Source: Calidithermus chliarophilus DSM 9957 (GTDB taxonomy: Bacteria > Deinococcota > Deinococci > Deinococcales > Thermaceae). Taken from it: a DNA stretch of 42,425 bases. How positions within the stretch are numbered: position 1 is the stretch's first letter; each line of letters begins with the position of its first letter. This document shows, piece after piece, positions 15,378-25,316 of this stretch. The notes under the pieces were generated by a model. It did not search any database, was not told the DNA's origin, and worked only from the letters and a program-made list of their open reading frames with translations. The translations under genes and the position numbers were made by a program. The stretch spans positions 2,506,073 through 2,548,497 of the forward strand of contig NZ_KE387023.1 in NCBI RefSeq assembly GCF_000430045.1, given 5' to 3'.

Positions 15378-16424
15378 ATGAAACGAGCACTCGTTGCCGC
15401 CGCCGCCCTGCTGGGGCTGGCCTCGGCCCAGGTGACCCTGACCGGGGCCGGGGCCACCTTTCCCGCCCCGCTCTACACCGAGAAGTACATCCCCACCTTC
15501 TCCAAGCTCGCCAACGTCAAGATCAACTACCAGGCGGTGGGCTCGGGGGGCGGGCAGCGCCAGCTTCTGGACAAGGTGGTGCAGTTCGCCGGTTCGGACG
15601 CCCCCCTCACCGACGCCCAGATGAAGGAGTACCAGGACAAGACCGGCAGCGCCGTGCTGCACATCCCCGCCGCCCTGGGGCCGGTCGCCATCACCTACAA
15701 CCTGCCCGGCGTCAACGAGCTGCGCCTCGACGCCGACACCCTCGCCGCCATCTACCTGGGCAAGATCGTGCGCTGGAACGACCCCCGCATCGCCGCGCTC
15801 AACCCCGGCGTCAACCTGCCGCGCCAGGTGATCTCCGCCGTGCACCGCTCGGACGGCTCGGGCACGACCTACATCTTCACCGCCTACCTCTCGGCCATCT
15901 CCGCCGAGTGGAAGAGCAAGGTGGGGCAGGGCACCGCCGTCAACTGGCCGGCCTTCAGCAGCCTCGCCAACCGCGGCAACGCCGGCGTGGCGGGCCTGGT
16001 GCAGAAGTCGCCGGGGGCGGTGGGCTACGTCGAGCTGGCCTACGCGCTCGAGAACAACCTCCCCATCGCCAGCGTCAAGAACGCCGCCGGCAACTTCGTC
16101 AAGCCCAGCCTGGCCAGCGCCAAGGAGGCCGCCGAGGGCGTGGACCTGCCCAAGGACCTGCGCCTGGTCAACCAGGTGGTCAACACCAAGGACCCCGCCG
16201 GCTACCCCATCGTGGGCATGACCTGGCTGCTGGTCTTCCAGAAGCAGGAGGTCACCGCCAAGAGCCGCGAGCAGGCCAAGGCCGTCGTGGACTTCCTCAA
16301 CTGGGTCATCACCGACGGGCAGGAGCTCAACGAGTCGCTCAAGTACGTGCGCCTCTCGCCCAAGGTGGTCAACCAGGCCAAGGCCCTCATCGCCACCATC
16401 ACCTACAACGGCCAGAAGCTCTGA
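15378..16424 (+). CDS. pstS: Phosphate ABC transporter substrate-binding protein
   Basis: A 348-aa secreted binding protein that captures phosphate and delivers it to PstCA. The signal peptide is residues 1-18, with cleavage after ASA; there is no lipobox. Family motifs are 'LTGAGATFPAPLY' (20-32), the phosphate-contacting 'VGSGGGQRQLL', 'FAGSDAPL', 'VHRSDGSGTTYIFTAYL' and 'GAVGYVELAYAL'. The ATG at 15378 follows GGAGGT by 7 nt and begins exactly at the signal peptide. It is the first gene of pstSCAB; the structured gap after it may allow higher expression than the membrane genes. phoU is not in this cluster. Confidence 0.96.
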   Translation: MKRALVAAAALLGLASAQVTLTGAGATFPAPLYTEKYIPTFSKLANVKINYQAVGSGGGQRQLLDKVVQFAGSDAPLTDAQMKEYQDKTGSAVLHIPAALGPVAITYNLPGVNELRLDADTLAAIYLGKIVRWNDPRIAALNPGVNLPRQVISAVHRSDGSGTTYIFTAYLSAISAEWKSKVGQGTAVNWPAFSSLANRGNAGVAGLVQKSPGAVGYVELAYALENNLPIASVKNAAGNFVKPSLASAKEAAEGVDLPKDLRLVNQVVNTKDPAGYPIVGMTWLLVFQKQEVTAKSREQAKAVVDFLNWVITDGQELNESLKYVRLSPKVVNQAKALIATITYNGQKL

Positions 16425-16450
16425 GCAGGAGTAGTTTAGACTCGAAAAGC

Positions 16451-16530
16451 GGAGGGGTGAGCCCATCCCGCGTCGCCTGCATGGCCCCGGCCGTGCAGGC
16501 CCGATCACGGAGAACCCCGCTCGCCCCTCC
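16451..16530 (+). other. Nested inverted repeats between pstS and pstC
   Basis: An outer stem pairs GGAGGGGTGAGC (16451-16462) with GCTCGCCCCTCC (16519-16530), 12 bp with one G-U. It encloses GCCTGCA (16475-16481) paired with TGCAGGC (16494-16500), with more pairing inside. There is no T tract. In an operon mRNA this would protect the pstS 3' end or attenuate downstream transcription, giving more PstS than PstCAB. Confidence 0.6.
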
Positions 16531-16542
16531 CCGGAGAACGCA

Positions 16543-17511
16543 ATGGAACCTGTCCAAACGCGCAGCATCCACGTAAGCCAGTCACCGCTCTACCGTGCGC
16601 TGGGCGACAGGCTGTTCGTCGGCGCCATCCTCGTCTTGTGCCTGCTGGTGATCGGCATCGTGCTGGTCATGGGCTGGCAGTTGGGGTCGGCGGGGAGCGA
16701 GGCGCTGGCGGCGTTTGGTTTTTGGGGCTTCCTCTCGGGCAGCACCTGGGACCCCGTGCAAAACATTTACGGAGCCTGGCCCTTCATCCTGGGCACCCTC
16801 CTGACCAGCCTCGGCGCGCTGGCGCTGGCCTTTTTCCCGGCGCTGGCGGTGGCGATCTTCGCGGTGGAGTATGCCCCCCGCTGGCTGGGCAGCGCGCTGA
16901 GCTACGCGCTCGAGCTCCTGGCCTCCCTGCCCAGCGTGATCTACGGGCTGTGGGGCCTGTTCGTGCTGGTCCCGGCGGTGCGGGCGGTGCAGGAGAGTGT
17001 CTACTTCTGGGCCGCCGACTACGCCCCCTTCCTGCTGCCCCTGCTGGGCAACCCCATCGGCATCGGCATGACCAGCGCGGTGCTGGTGCTGGCGGTGATG
17101 ATCATCCCCTTCGCCGCCACCTTGGCCAAGGACTCCATCGCCCTGGTGCCCGCCGCCCAGCGCGAGGCGGCCTACGGCCTGGGGGCGACCAAGTGGGAGG
17201 TGATCCGCCTGGCCATCCTGCCCTACGCGCGCGGGGGCATCCTGGCCGGGGTGATCCTGGCCCTGACCCGCGCCCTGGGCGAGACCATGGCGGTGGTGAT
17301 GGTCATCGGCAACAGCAACAAGCTGCCCTTCACCCTCTTCGGGCCCGCGACCACCATCCCCTCGGCCGTCATCAACGAGTTCGGGGAGGCCCAGGGCTTG
17401 CAGCTCTCGAGCCTGCTGGCCCTGGGCTTCATCCTCTTCCTCATCAGCGGGGCGCTCAACCTGCTGGCCGCCTGGATTGTCAAGCGCATGAGCGTGGAGG
17501 GACGGCTGTGA
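16543..17511 (+). CDS. pstC: Phosphate ABC transporter permease PstC
   Basis: A 322-aa inner-membrane permease with about six helices. The N-terminal helix (about 25-48) is followed by the PstC-type 'GFLSGSTWDPVQNIYGAWPF', the conserved 'LLASLPSVIYGLWGLFVL', and the ABC-coupling loop 'EAAYGLGATKWEVIRLAILP' with EAA signature (about 206-225). It forms the phosphate channel with PstA. The ribosome site GGAG lies 6 nt before ATG. Its stop overlaps the pstA start as GTGA. Confidence 0.95.
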   Translation: MEPVQTRSIHVSQSPLYRALGDRLFVGAILVLCLLVIGIVLVMGWQLGSAGSEALAAFGFWGFLSGSTWDPVQNIYGAWPFILGTLLTSLGALALAFFPALAVAIFAVEYAPRWLGSALSYALELLASLPSVIYGLWGLFVLVPAVRAVQESVYFWAADYAPFLLPLLGNPIGIGMTSAVLVLAVMIIPFAATLAKDSIALVPAAQREAAYGLGATKWEVIRLAILPYARGGILAGVILALTRALGETMAVVMVIGNSNKLPFTLFGPATTIPSAVINEFGEAQGLQLSSLLALGFILFLISGALNLLAAWIVKRMSVEGRL

Positions 17512-18347
17512 GGCCCGGCGGCAACCTCGAGCGGCGCAAGCTCTTCGACCGCTTCATGCTGGGCCTGCTGATCCTGGGCAGCCTGCTGGTGGTCGCCCCG
17601 CTGGTGCTGGTGCTGGGAAAGGTCTTCCTCACCGGCCTCTCGGCCCTCAACCTGGCCTTCTTCGTCGAGCCCTACCGCCCGCTCGACGAGGGCGGCGGCG
17701 GGCTGGCCCACGCCATCGTCGGCACGCTGATGATGAACCTGCTGGCCCTGCTCATCGGCGGGCTGCTGGGCCTGGCGGGGGGCATCCTGCTCTCGGAGTA
17801 CCCCGACCACCCCGTCAACCCCTTCCTGCGGGTCATCTCCGACCTGCTCAACGGCCTCCCCGCCCTGCTCAAGGGGCTGGTGATCTACACCCTCTTCGTC
17901 ATCCCGATGGGCCGCTTCACCGGCCTCGCCGGGGCGCTGGCGCTGGCGCTGGTGATGGTGCCCATCGTGCTGCGGGCCACCGAGGGGGTGCTCAAGCTGG
18001 TGCCCTGGAGCGTGCGGGAGGCCGGCCTGGCGCTGGGCTTGCCCCGCTGGCGGGTCATCCTCTCGCTGGTGCTGCCCTCGGCGCTGCCGGGGGTGATCAC
18101 CGGGCTGATGCTGGGCTTCGCCCGCGCCGCCGGGGAGGCGGCCCCGCTGTACTTCACGGCGGGCGGTAACCTCAACCTGAGCTTCAGCCTGGGCGACCAG
18201 GTGGAGAGCCTGGCCCTGACGATCTACAAGTACGCGGGCGAGCCCTCGCCGGTGCGGCAGGAGCAGGCCTGGGCGGCCTCGCTGGTGCTGACGCTGCTGG
18301 TGCTGGCCGCCGGCCTGCTGGCCCGCTGGGCCACCCGCAAGCGATAA
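17508..18347 (+). CDS. pstA: Phosphate ABC transporter permease PstA
   Basis: A 279-aa permease partner of PstC with six predicted helices. Motifs include 'GIVGTL'-like [15 protein letters not shown], '[17 protein letters not shown]' and the EAA loop '[20 protein letters not shown]'. The GTG start at 17508 overlaps the pstC stop by 4 bp and has GGAGGG a few bases upstream, so translation is coupled. It is read in a different frame from pstC. Confidence 0.95.
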   Translation: MRPGGNLERRKLFDRFMLGLLILGSLLVVAPLVLVLGKVFLTGLSALNLAFFVEPYRPLDEGGGGLAHAIVGTLMMNLLALLIGGLLGLAGGILLSEYPDHPVNPFLRVISDLLNGLPALLKGLVIYTLFVIPMGRFTGLAGALALALVMVPIVLRATEGVLKLVPWSVREAGLALGLPRWRVILSLVLPSALPGVITGLMLGFARAAGEAAPLYFTAGGNLNLSFSLGDQVESLALTIYKYAGEPSPVRQEQAWAASLVLTLLVLAAGLLARWATRKR

Positions 18348-18358
18348 AGGTGATGACC

Positions 18359-19189
<831 letters not shown>

Positions 19190-19203
19190 GGGGTGGTGGG
19201 GTG

Positions 19204-19252
19204 GTCGTACGTCGTACGCCGAACGCAAAACGCAAAACGCAAAACGCAAAAC
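19204..19252 (+). repeat. Heptanucleotide array A
   Basis: Seven consecutive 7-bp units in register: GTCGTAC twice, GCCGAAC once, GCAAAAC four times. The units drift from one version to the next. It is placed between the pstB stop and the promoter of the next gene. Confidence 0.85.
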
Positions 19253-19255
19253 GCC

Positions 19256-19284
19256 TTGGCCCTCGGCCTTCGGCCTCCTATAAG
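19256..19284 (+). promoter_or_regulatory. Leaderless promoter of the DJ-1/PfpI-like gene
   Basis: TTGGCC (19256-19261) and TATAAG (19279-19284) are 17 bp apart, and the GTG start codon is 8 nt after the -10. The transcript should therefore begin at or within 1-2 nt of the start codon. The gene has no ribosome site, which agrees. Confidence 0.7.
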
Positions 19285-19292
19285 ATGACCCC

Positions 19293-19820
19293 GTGCAACT
19301 CGGCGTGTTGTTGAGCCCTGGTTTTCTCGAGGCCGAAGCTGCGTTAGCGCTGGAAGTGGCCCGACTTTTGAAGTGGGAGGCCTTCACCCTGGCGCGGGGG
19401 AGGACGGCGCTCGAGGGGGCCGGGGGTTCGGTCTGGACCCCGCGCTACGTGCTGGGCGCCCGTACGGCCTTCGACGTTCTCGTGATCCCCGGCGGCCCGC
19501 AGATGAGCAAGCTGGGCCGCGACCCCGACCACCAGGACTGGTTCGCCCAGGTCTGGGAGGGCTTGCGGGCGGTGTTCGCCGGCTCCAACGCCGCGCTGAT
19601 GCTGCTCGAGCTCGGCCACCTCCAGCGCTCCCAACCCCTAGCCGCCCACCCCCTCGCGCTCGAGGCCCTGCGCGAACAAGGCTTCCGGCCCGAGCCCAAG
19701 CCGGTGCTCTGGCAGGGCAAGGTCTGCACCACGCGGGGCTACCTCGAGCTGGCGCGGGCGCTGCTGGAATGGGCCGGCTTCTCGGAAGAGGCCAGGGCGC
19801 ACCTGGGGCTGTCGGTTTGA
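19293..19820 (+). CDS. DJ-1/PfpI-like protein lacking the usual cysteine
   Basis: A 175-aa protein with the flavodoxin-like glutamine-amidotransferase-1 fold seen in DJ-1/PfpI proteins: 'MQLGVLLSPGFLEAEAAL' at the N-terminus, the acidic residue region, and 'TAFDVLVIPGGPQMSKLGRD' (59-78). At the nucleophile elbow, where the family has Cys-x-Gly, the sequence is AGSNAALML with Ser98, so cysteine-based catalysis is not expected. It may be a structural or binding variant, or a transcription-factor-like remnant. The start is GTG at 19293, placed by the leaderless promoter. It stands alone between heptamer arrays. Confidence 0.72.
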   Translation: MQLGVLLSPGFLEAEAALALEVARLLKWEAFTLARGRTALEGAGGSVWTPRYVLGARTAFDVLVIPGGPQMSKLGRDPDHQDWFAQVWEGLRAVFAGSNAALMLLELGHLQRSQPLAAHPLALEALREQGFRPEPKPVLWQGKVCTTRGYLELARALLEWAGFSEEARAHLGLSV

Positions 19821-19825
19821 GGAAT

Positions 19826-20051
19826 GTCGATAGTCGATGGTCGATAGCCGATAGCTGATAGCTAAACGCCGGGCGCGGGTCGTACGTCCTACGTCGTACG
19901 TCGTACGCCAAACGCCAGACGCGAGACGCCAGACGCCTTGTTCCCCTTTAGCAAGGGGGGTTGGGGGGATAGCCCCTCCCCGCGTGCGGGGAGGGAAGGG
20001 GTGGGGTCAACCACGAGCCTTTCGCTGATAGCTGATAGCTGATGGCTTACA
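19826..20051 (+). repeat. Composite element: heptamer array B, hairpin element C, heptamer array
   Basis: Sixteen 7-bp units in exact register (19826-19937) run GTCGATA, GTCGATG, GCCGATA, GCTGATA through GTACGTC to AGACGCC. Then comes an approximately 80-bp element (about 19941-20019) with the perfect hairpin CCCTCCCCGC-gt-GCGGGGAGGG (19974-19995). Further heptamers GCTGATA, GCTGATA, GCTGATG and GCTTACA (20024-20051) run across the stop codon of glcF (20047-20049). A second copy is at 25317-25533. Confidence 0.8.
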
Positions 20052-21309
20052 GCTTTCCCTGGTACGCCAGGTCCAGAATCTCGACCGTGTGGTACATCGG
20101 GATCTCGTGCCCCAGCTTGCGCAGGTGGCTCTGAATTTGGGTGAAGCAGCCGATGTTGCCGGTGGCGATGGCCTGGGCGCCGGTGGCGAGGATGTTGCGG
20201 GCCTTGCGTTCGCCCAGCGTGGCGGCGATGGCGGGCTGCTCGAGGTTATAGGTCCCGGCGCTGCCGCAGCACAGTTCGCCTTCGGGGATCTCGAGCAGCT
20301 CGAGGCCCCCCACCGAGCGCAGCAGCTTGCGCGGCTCGGAGCGCACCTGCTGGGCGTGAGCGAGGTGGCAGGCGTCGTGGTAGGCCACCTTGAGGGGCTG
20401 CTTGAGGGCGGGGGGCTCGAGCAAGCCCAGGTTGGCGAGGAAGACCGACACGTCCTGCACGCGCTTGCTAAAGGCTTCGGCGGCCGGGTGCTCGGGCTCG
20501 CCCACGAAGAGCAGGCCGTACTCCTTGAGCCCCGAGCCGCACCCGGCGGCGTTGGAGAGGATGGCGTCCACGTCGGCGGGGAAGGCCTCCAGGTTCTGCC
20601 GGGCGAGGCCGATGGCGCGGCTGCGCTCGCCGGTGTGCAGGGCGGCGGCCCCGCAGCAGGCCTGGCCCCTGGGGATGAGCACCTCCACGCCGTTCTCGGC
20701 CAGCACCCGCAGGGTGGCCCAGTTGAAGTTGGGCTTGAGCACCTGCTGGGCGCACCCGGTCAGCAGCGCGACGCGGGCGCGGCGGGGGCCCTTGGCGGGG
20801 AAGAACTCGGGCAGGGGAGGGGCGGGCTCGAGGCGGTCGGGGAGGAGCTCGAGCGGCGCTTGCAGGGCCTTGGGGAGCAGCGGCTTGAAGACCTTGCCGA
20901 TCTTGCCGAGCTGGGCGGCGGCGCGGAAGCGCTGGGGGTAGGGCAGCAGCTCCATGACGCCCAGGCGGAAGGCCTTCTGGAAGGGCGAGCGGTGGCGGCG
21001 GGGCTCGGCCCAGCCCCGGTAGGTGCTGACGAGCTCGCCGTAGGGCACGCCGGAGGGGCAGGCCGAGACGCAGCCCAAGCAGCCGAGGCACTTGTCGATG
21101 TAGGGGGCGGCGTCCTCAGGGTTCAGGTTGCCCTCGAGCACCTCCTTCATCAGGAAGATGCGCCCGCGGGGGCTGTCCATCTCCTCGCCCAGCACCTGAT
21201 AGGTGGGGCAGGCGGGCAGGCAGAAGCCGCAGTGGACGCAGGCCTCGACGGCGTGGGCCATCACCTCGCCCTGCGGGCCGATGGATTGGGTGTCGATCTT
21301 GTGCTGCAT
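20047..21309 (-). CDS. glcF: Glycolate oxidase iron-sulfur subunit
   Basis: A 420-aa electron-transfer subunit of glycolate oxidase. Two [4Fe-4S] ferredoxin motifs are present: [12 protein letters not shown] (about 23-34) and [12 protein letters not shown] (about 74-85). Two CCG-type cysteine-rich domains follow ('[14 protein letters not shown]'; 'DACHLAHAQ' and '[12 protein letters not shown]'), as in GlcF, LutA and heterodisulfide reductase. It passes electrons from GlcD/GlcE towards the quinone pool. The ATG at 21309 is 5 bp after the glcE stop; the longer open frame upstream overlaps glcE and is not used. The last codons lie in a heptamer array. Confidence 0.94.
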   Translation of the reverse strand: MQHKIDTQSIGPQGEVMAHAVEACVHCGFCLPACPTYQVLGEEMDSPRGRIFLMKEVLEGNLNPEDAAPYIDKCLGCLGCVSACPSGVPYGELVSTYRGWAEPRRHRSPFQKAFRLGVMELLPYPQRFRAAAQLGKIGKVFKPLLPKALQAPLELLPDRLEPAPPLPEFFPAKGPRRARVALLTGCAQQVLKPNFNWATLRVLAENGVEVLIPRGQACCGAAALHTGERSRAIGLARQNLEAFPADVDAILSNAAGCGSGLKEYGLLFVGEPEHPAAEAFSKRVQDVSVFLANLGLLEPPALKQPLKVAYHDACHLAHAQQVRSEPRKLLRSVGGLELLEIPEGELCCGSAGTYNLEQPAIAATLGERKARNILATGAQAIATGNIGCFTQIQSHLRKLGHEIPMYHTVEILDLAYQGKL

Positions 21310-21314
21310 AGCAA

Positions 21315-22412
21315 TCAGGGGTCGAGCGAGAACCGCCGGGTGGGGTCGAGCGCGGCACGGACGCGGCGGGCGAAGCTGTGTTCCAAGTCTATCCCGAGCA
21401 GGGGCGACTTTAGCGTTTCCTTCACCGCGGGGTAGGCGTCGCCCCGCAGCACTATGCCGCAAAGCCCATGAGCTTTCAGCAAGCTATCCAGCTTTTCGGC
21501 GGCGTCGAGCCAGTTGAGGTAGAGCAGGTTCCCAGCAGCGACGTAGCGGCGGATCCCCGGGGGCAGGTCGCGCTCGAGCGCGGCGATCTTGCCGGGTTGG
21601 AGGGGCACCTTGACCAGGTAGCCGTGGCCCCACTCGAGCCGGCCCACGAAGCGCCAGTAGCCCTGCTCCTTCTCGCCCTCCATCAGCAGGGTGTGGGTGT
21701 CGGGGGGGTGGCCCAGGAAGGCCCGCAGGCGCTCGAGCCGGGAGGGCAGGGCTTCGGGCTGCCCGCCGAGGCGCAGCGTCAGGGTCGCGGGGTTGGTCTC
21801 GAGGTCGAGGGCGTAGAACTCCAGCGGCGAGGAGGCGAGCTCGTGCATGGCCTCGAGGGCGGGCTCGAGGCGCTCGAAGGTCACCTTGAAGGTGGCGGTG
21901 GCCCGGGGGGAGGGGAAGACCTTGAAGGCCAGCTCGACCAGCACCCCCAGTTGCCCCCGGCTGCCCACCATCAGCTTGGGCAGGTCGAAGCCGGCGGCGT
22001 TCTTGACCACCTTGCCGCCCCCGCGCACCGCGTTGCCCTCCCCGTCCACGAACTGCACGCCCAGGATGAAGTCACGCACCCCGCCGTAGCGCTGGCGCAT
22101 GGGGCCAGAGAGCCCGGCCGCCACGGTCCCGCCCAGGGTGGCCCCCTGCTCGACGAAGGGCGGGTCGAAGGGCAGGTACTGGCCGTGCCGGGCCAGAAGG
22201 GCCTCGACCTCGGCCAGAGGGGTCCCGGCCAGGGCCACCAGCACGTACTCGGCGGGGTCGTACTCGAGCACCCCGCTCAGGCCGGTCATGTCGAGCACGG
22301 CCTGGCCCTCCCTCGGCGTGGAAAGGGCGGCCTTGGTGCCCCCACCCCTCGGCAGCAGCTTGGGGGTGGCCCTCACCGCCTCCAGGACCTCGGTGAGGGA
22401 GGTGGGCCTCAC
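21315..22412 (-). CDS. glcE: Glycolate oxidase FAD-binding subunit
   Basis: A 365-aa FAD-binding protein of the PCMH/FAD_binding_4 family that works with GlcD and GlcF in oxidising glycolate to glyoxylate. Visible features are [13 protein letters not shown] (FAD pyrophosphate loop, about 21-33), '[20 protein letters not shown]', '[20 protein letters not shown]' and [20 protein letters not shown]. The GTG start at 22412 overlaps the Nudix gene's stop (GTGA), so translation is coupled. Confidence 0.92.
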   Translation of the reverse strand: MRPTSLTEVLEAVRATPKLLPRGGGTKAALSTPREGQAVLDMTGLSGVLEYDPAEYVLVALAGTPLAEVEALLARHGQYLPFDPPFVEQGATLGGTVAAGLSGPMRQRYGGVRDFILGVQFVDGEGNAVRGGGKVVKNAAGFDLPKLMVGSRGQLGVLVELAFKVFPSPRATATFKVTFERLEPALEAMHELASSPLEFYALDLETNPATLTLRLGGQPEALPSRLERLRAFLGHPPDTHTLLMEGEKEQGYWRFVGRLEWGHGYLVKVPLQPGKIAALERDLPPGIRRYVAAGNLLYLNWLDAAEKLDSLLKAHGLCGIVLRGDAYPAVKETLKSPLLGIDLEHSFARRVRAALDPTRRFSLDP

Positions 22413-23008
22413 CCGGCCCTCCGCTTGCGCCACAGCGCGTGGGCCAGGCGGGCCTGCTCCTCCTGGTGCCCGTGCCAGACCGGGACTTCGTCGAGCTCCC
22501 AGTAGGCCAGGCCCAGGTCCTCGTGGGAGCCGCGCAGCTCGCCGCCCACCGCCTCGCAGAGGTAGACCGTGCTCACCAGGGTGAAGGCGGTGTACTCCTT
22601 CATGGGGAAGCGGGTGAACACGCCCACGAGCTCGAGCGGCCGCACCTCGAGCCCGGTCTCCTCCTTCGCCTCGCGCACGGCGCACTGCTCGGGGGTCTCG
22701 CCCACCTCCACCAGCCCGCAGGGCATGCACCAGCGGCGGTTGTCGCGGCGCAGCATCAGCAGGATGCGGCCCCCGGCGTCGAAGACGGCCGCGCCCGAGC
22801 CCACCTTGGGGGTCACGGCCCCGAGGTCCTTGAGCAGTTGCTCGCGCACCGCCTGCGGGGGGGCCTCGAGCAGCCGCCCGTAGTACTCGCTGGCGAGCTC
22901 GAGCAGTTGGCGGTAGCGCTCGGCGTCGTAGGGGTCCTTGCTGTAGTGAAGGCCGGTCTTGGCGATGGCCTGGATCTTCTCCAGCAGCGGCAGGGGGTCG
23001 GTGGTCAT
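22409..23008 (-). CDS. Nudix hydrolase inside the glycolate oxidase operon
   Basis: A 199-aa protein with an N-terminal helical region (about 1-60; 'LLEKIQAIAKTGLHYSKDPY') matching the Nudix_N type found in ADP-ribose pyrophosphatase-like proteins. A full Nudix box lies at 98-120 ('GLVEVGETPEQCA', then VREAKEETGL), with all the catalytic glutamates. The substrate is not certain: ADP-ribose, NADH, FAD and CoA are family possibilities. It begins 1 bp after the glcD stop and overlaps glcE, so it is fully embedded. A housekeeping role for the FAD or nucleotide needs of the enzyme is conceivable but only inference. Confidence 0.9.
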   Translation of the reverse strand: MTTDPLPLLEKIQAIAKTGLHYSKDPYDAERYRQLLELASEYYGRLLEAPPQAVREQLLKDLGAVTPKVGSGAAVFDAGGRILLMLRRDNRRWCMPCGLVEVGETPEQCAVREAKEETGLEVRPLELVGVFTRFPMKEYTAFTLVSTVYLCEAVGGELRGSHEDLGLAYWELDEVPVWHGHQEEQARLAHALWRKRRAG

Positions 23009-23009
23009 G

Positions 23010-24458
23010 CTATTCCCTCGAGAGGAGGCCCGCTTGCTCGAGCGGGTGGGGTCCGGAATGCCTGGGGGCACCTGTAGCGGCGGTGCCCTGGGGGAACATC
23101 TTGCCCCGGTTGGCGAGCTCGTCGGGGTCTAAGGCGCGGCGCAGGCGCTGCATGAGGGCGAGGTCGTCCTCGCTGAACATGGCGGGCATGTAGGCTTTCT
23201 TCTCCATGCCTACCCCGTGCTCGCCGGTGATGGAGCCGCCCAGCCCCACGCACAGCTTCAGGATCTCCCCGGCCAGCGCCTCGGCCTGCTCGAGCTGCCC
23301 CCCCACCTTGCCGTCGTAGAGGATGAGGGGGTGGAGGTTGCCGTCGCCGGCGTGGAAGACGTTGGCGACGCGCAGGCCATACTGCTGGGAGAGGCGCTCG
23401 ATCTCGAGCAGGGCCTGACCCAGCTTCGAGCGCGGCACCACCCCGTCCTGCACCAGGTAGTCCGGGCTCAGGCGGCCCACCGCCGAGAAGGCGGCCTTGC
23501 GGCCTTTCCAGATCTTCGCCCGCTCATCGGCGTCCCGCGCCACCCGCACCTCGTAAGCCCCGGAGGCGGCGATGACCTCCCCCAGGTGCCTCGCCTCGGC
23601 CTCGACCTCGGGGGCCTCGCCCTCGAGCTCCACGATCAGCAAGGCCCGCGCGTCCATCGGGTAGCCCGCCTTCACCGCGGCCTCGGCGGCCTCGATCGCC
23701 AGGTGGTCCATGATCTCCATCGCCCCCGGCAAAAGCCCGCTGGCGACCACCGCCGCCACCGCGTTGCCGGCCTTCTCGAGGCTGTCGTAGGCGGCCAGGA
23801 CGGTGTGGTACTTCTCCGGCTTGGGCAGCAGGCGCAGGGTGACCTCCACCGCGATGCCCATCAGCCCCTCCGAGCCCACGAACAGCCCCAGCCAGTCGGG
23901 GCCGACGGCCTCGAGGCTCTGCGAGCCCAGCTCCACCACCTCGGCATCCGGCAGCACCACCTTCGCACCCAGCACGTGGTTGGAGGTCATGCCGTACTTC
24001 AGGCAGTGCGCCCCGCCGGAGTTGAAGGCCAGGTTGCCGCCGATGGTGCTCACGGGCTGGCTCGAGGGGTCGGGGGCGTAGTAGAGCCCGTAGGGCGCGG
24101 CGGCGTTGGAGACGTGGAGGTTGATGAAGCCGGGCTGCACCACCGCGACGCGCTCTTTGGGGTCGAGCCTGAGCAGCCGGTTCATGCGGTTGAGCCCGAT
24201 CACCAGGCCGCCCTCGACAGGCAGCGACCCCCCCGAGAGGCTGGTGCCCGAGCCCCGGGCCACGAAGGGGACCTTGTGGCGCGCGCACCAGGCCACGGTC
24301 TGCACCACCTCCTCGGCGGTCTCGGGCAGCACGACCGCCAGGGGCCGGGCCCGGAAGGCGGTGAGCGCGTCCGACTCGTAGGGCGCGAGCTGGCCGGGCT
24401 GCACCAGCAGCCGCTCGGGCGGGTAGATGCGCCCCAATTCGCTCAGGGCAGGGTTCAT
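23010..24458 (-). CDS. glcD: Glycolate oxidase subunit, FAD-linked
   Basis: A 482-aa catalytic subunit of glycolate oxidase, related to D-lactate dehydrogenases. The FAD-binding part has '[18 protein letters not shown]' (about 62-79), '[20 protein letters not shown]' and '[14 protein letters not shown]'. The C-terminal cap has the conserved '[18 protein letters not shown]' and '[13 protein letters not shown]' with active-site histidines. The ATG at 24458 has AGGAGG 5-6 nt upstream. It is the first gene of glcD-Nudix-glcE-glcF. A possible promoter (TATCCT near 24478, minus strand) lies between it and element E copy 2. The product glyoxylate is the substrate of malate synthase encoded 8 kb away. 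Confidence 0.94.
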   Translation of the reverse strand: MNPALSELGRIYPPERLLVQPGQLAPYESDALTAFRARPLAVVLPETAEEVVQTVAWCARHKVPFVARGSGTSLSGGSLPVEGGLVIGLNRMNRLLRLDPKERVAVVQPGFINLHVSNAAAPYGLYYAPDPSSQPVSTIGGNLAFNSGGAHCLKYGMTSNHVLGAKVVLPDAEVVELGSQSLEAVGPDWLGLFVGSEGLMGIAVEVTLRLLPKPEKYHTVLAAYDSLEKAGNAVAAVVASGLLPGAMEIMDHLAIEAAEAAVKAGYPMDARALLIVELEGEAPEVEAEARHLGEVIAASGAYEVRVARDADERAKIWKGRKAAFSAVGRLSPDYLVQDGVVPRSKLGQALLEIERLSQQYGLRVANVFHAGDGNLHPLILYDGKVGGQLEQAEALAGEILKLCVGLGGSITGEHGVGMEKKAYMPAMFSEDDLALMQRLRRALDPDELANRGKMFPQGTAATGAPRHSGPHPLEQAGLLSRE

Positions 24459-24502
24459 GGGGTCCTCCTCGAGATCAGGATACGGTCTAATGCCCGGTTC
24501 GG

Positions 24503-24576
24503 TCAGTCCGGCGCCGTCCGGCGCCGGACTGAAAGGGCCGAAGGGAGTGCTCCAGGATTCGAAAAGATAGCCTCTG
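24503..24576 (+). repeat. Dispersed element E, copy 2
   Basis: A perfect 13-bp inverted repeat (TCAGTCCGGCGCC at 24503-24515, its complement at 24520-24532) is followed by the core 24538-24576, which matches the core at 37243-37281 with three differences. It sits in the divergent gap between glcD and the BON-LysM gene and ends 46 bp before the latter's ATG. Confidence 0.75.
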
Positions 24577-24622
24577 ACCTTGTCCTCATGCCGGGCCGTA
24601 TGCTGGGAAAGGAGGTGCATTT

Positions 24623-25312
24623 ATGTGGCCGTTCGGTAAGTCGATTGCGGATCGGGTCAAGGACGCATTGAAGGAACTGCGCATCACCCAAAACCTCAAC
24701 CTCAACGTCACGGAGCGCGGCGGGGTGGTGAGCTTCGCCGGGGAGGTGCCCAACGAGCGCTACGTGCGGCTGCTCGAGACCGTAGCCATGGGCGTCAACG
24801 GCGTGAAGAGCGTGGACACCAGCGGGCTGGTGTTCGCCGCGTCGGCCCCCGAGCCCGAGGCGGCCACGGCCGAGCTCATCAAGGAGGCCGAGACCTCCTC
24901 GGCCATCGCCAAGGCGGTCTACAACAACATCCGCGCCAACGGCGAGCTCAAGGACGACCCCATCGACGTGCTGCAGAAGGGCACCGGGGTCATCCTGCGC
25001 GGTGCGGTGGACAGCCAGCACGAGTACAACCTCGCGGTGCAGCTCGCGCAGGGCACCCCCGGCGTGGGCGAGGTGGACGCCAGCGGCCTCAAGGTGGTGG
25101 AGGGTGCTAAGCAGAAGGCCAAGGCCGAGGCGGGCTACGTCAACGTGCCCGACGAGTGGTACACCGTGCAGCCGGGCGACACCCTCTCCGAGATCGCGCT
25201 CAAGTTCTACGGCGACGGCACCCGCGAGTCTTACATGAAGATCGCCAGGGCCAACGGGATCGAGAACCCCGACCTGATCCGGGTGGGGCAGAGGTTGCAG
25301 ATTCCGCGTTAG
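24623..25312 (+). CDS. BON and LysM domain protein
   Basis: A 229-aa protein without an evident signal peptide. The N-terminal half has two BON-like repeats ('DALKELRITQNLNLNVTE', about 11-75; 'IDVLQKGTGVILRGAVDSQ', about 85-160) joined by Ala/Glu-rich helices. The C-terminus is a LysM domain (about 178-227; WYTVQPGDTLSEIALKFYG). This order resembles the E. coli potassium-binding protein Kbp/YgaU but with a duplicated BON. The strong ribosome site GGAAAGGAGG lies 7 nt before ATG. It stands alone between element E copy 2 and the composite repeat. Confidence 0.85.
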   Translation: MWPFGKSIADRVKDALKELRITQNLNLNVTERGGVVSFAGEVPNERYVRLLETVAMGVNGVKSVDTSGLVFAASAPEPEAATAELIKEAETSSAIAKAVYNNIRANGELKDDPIDVLQKGTGVILRGAVDSQHEYNLAVQLAQGTPGVGEVDASGLKVVEGAKQKAKAEAGYVNVPDEWYTVQPGDTLSEIALKFYGDGTRESYMKIARANGIENPDLIRVGQRLQIPR

Positions 25313-25316
25313 GGAG

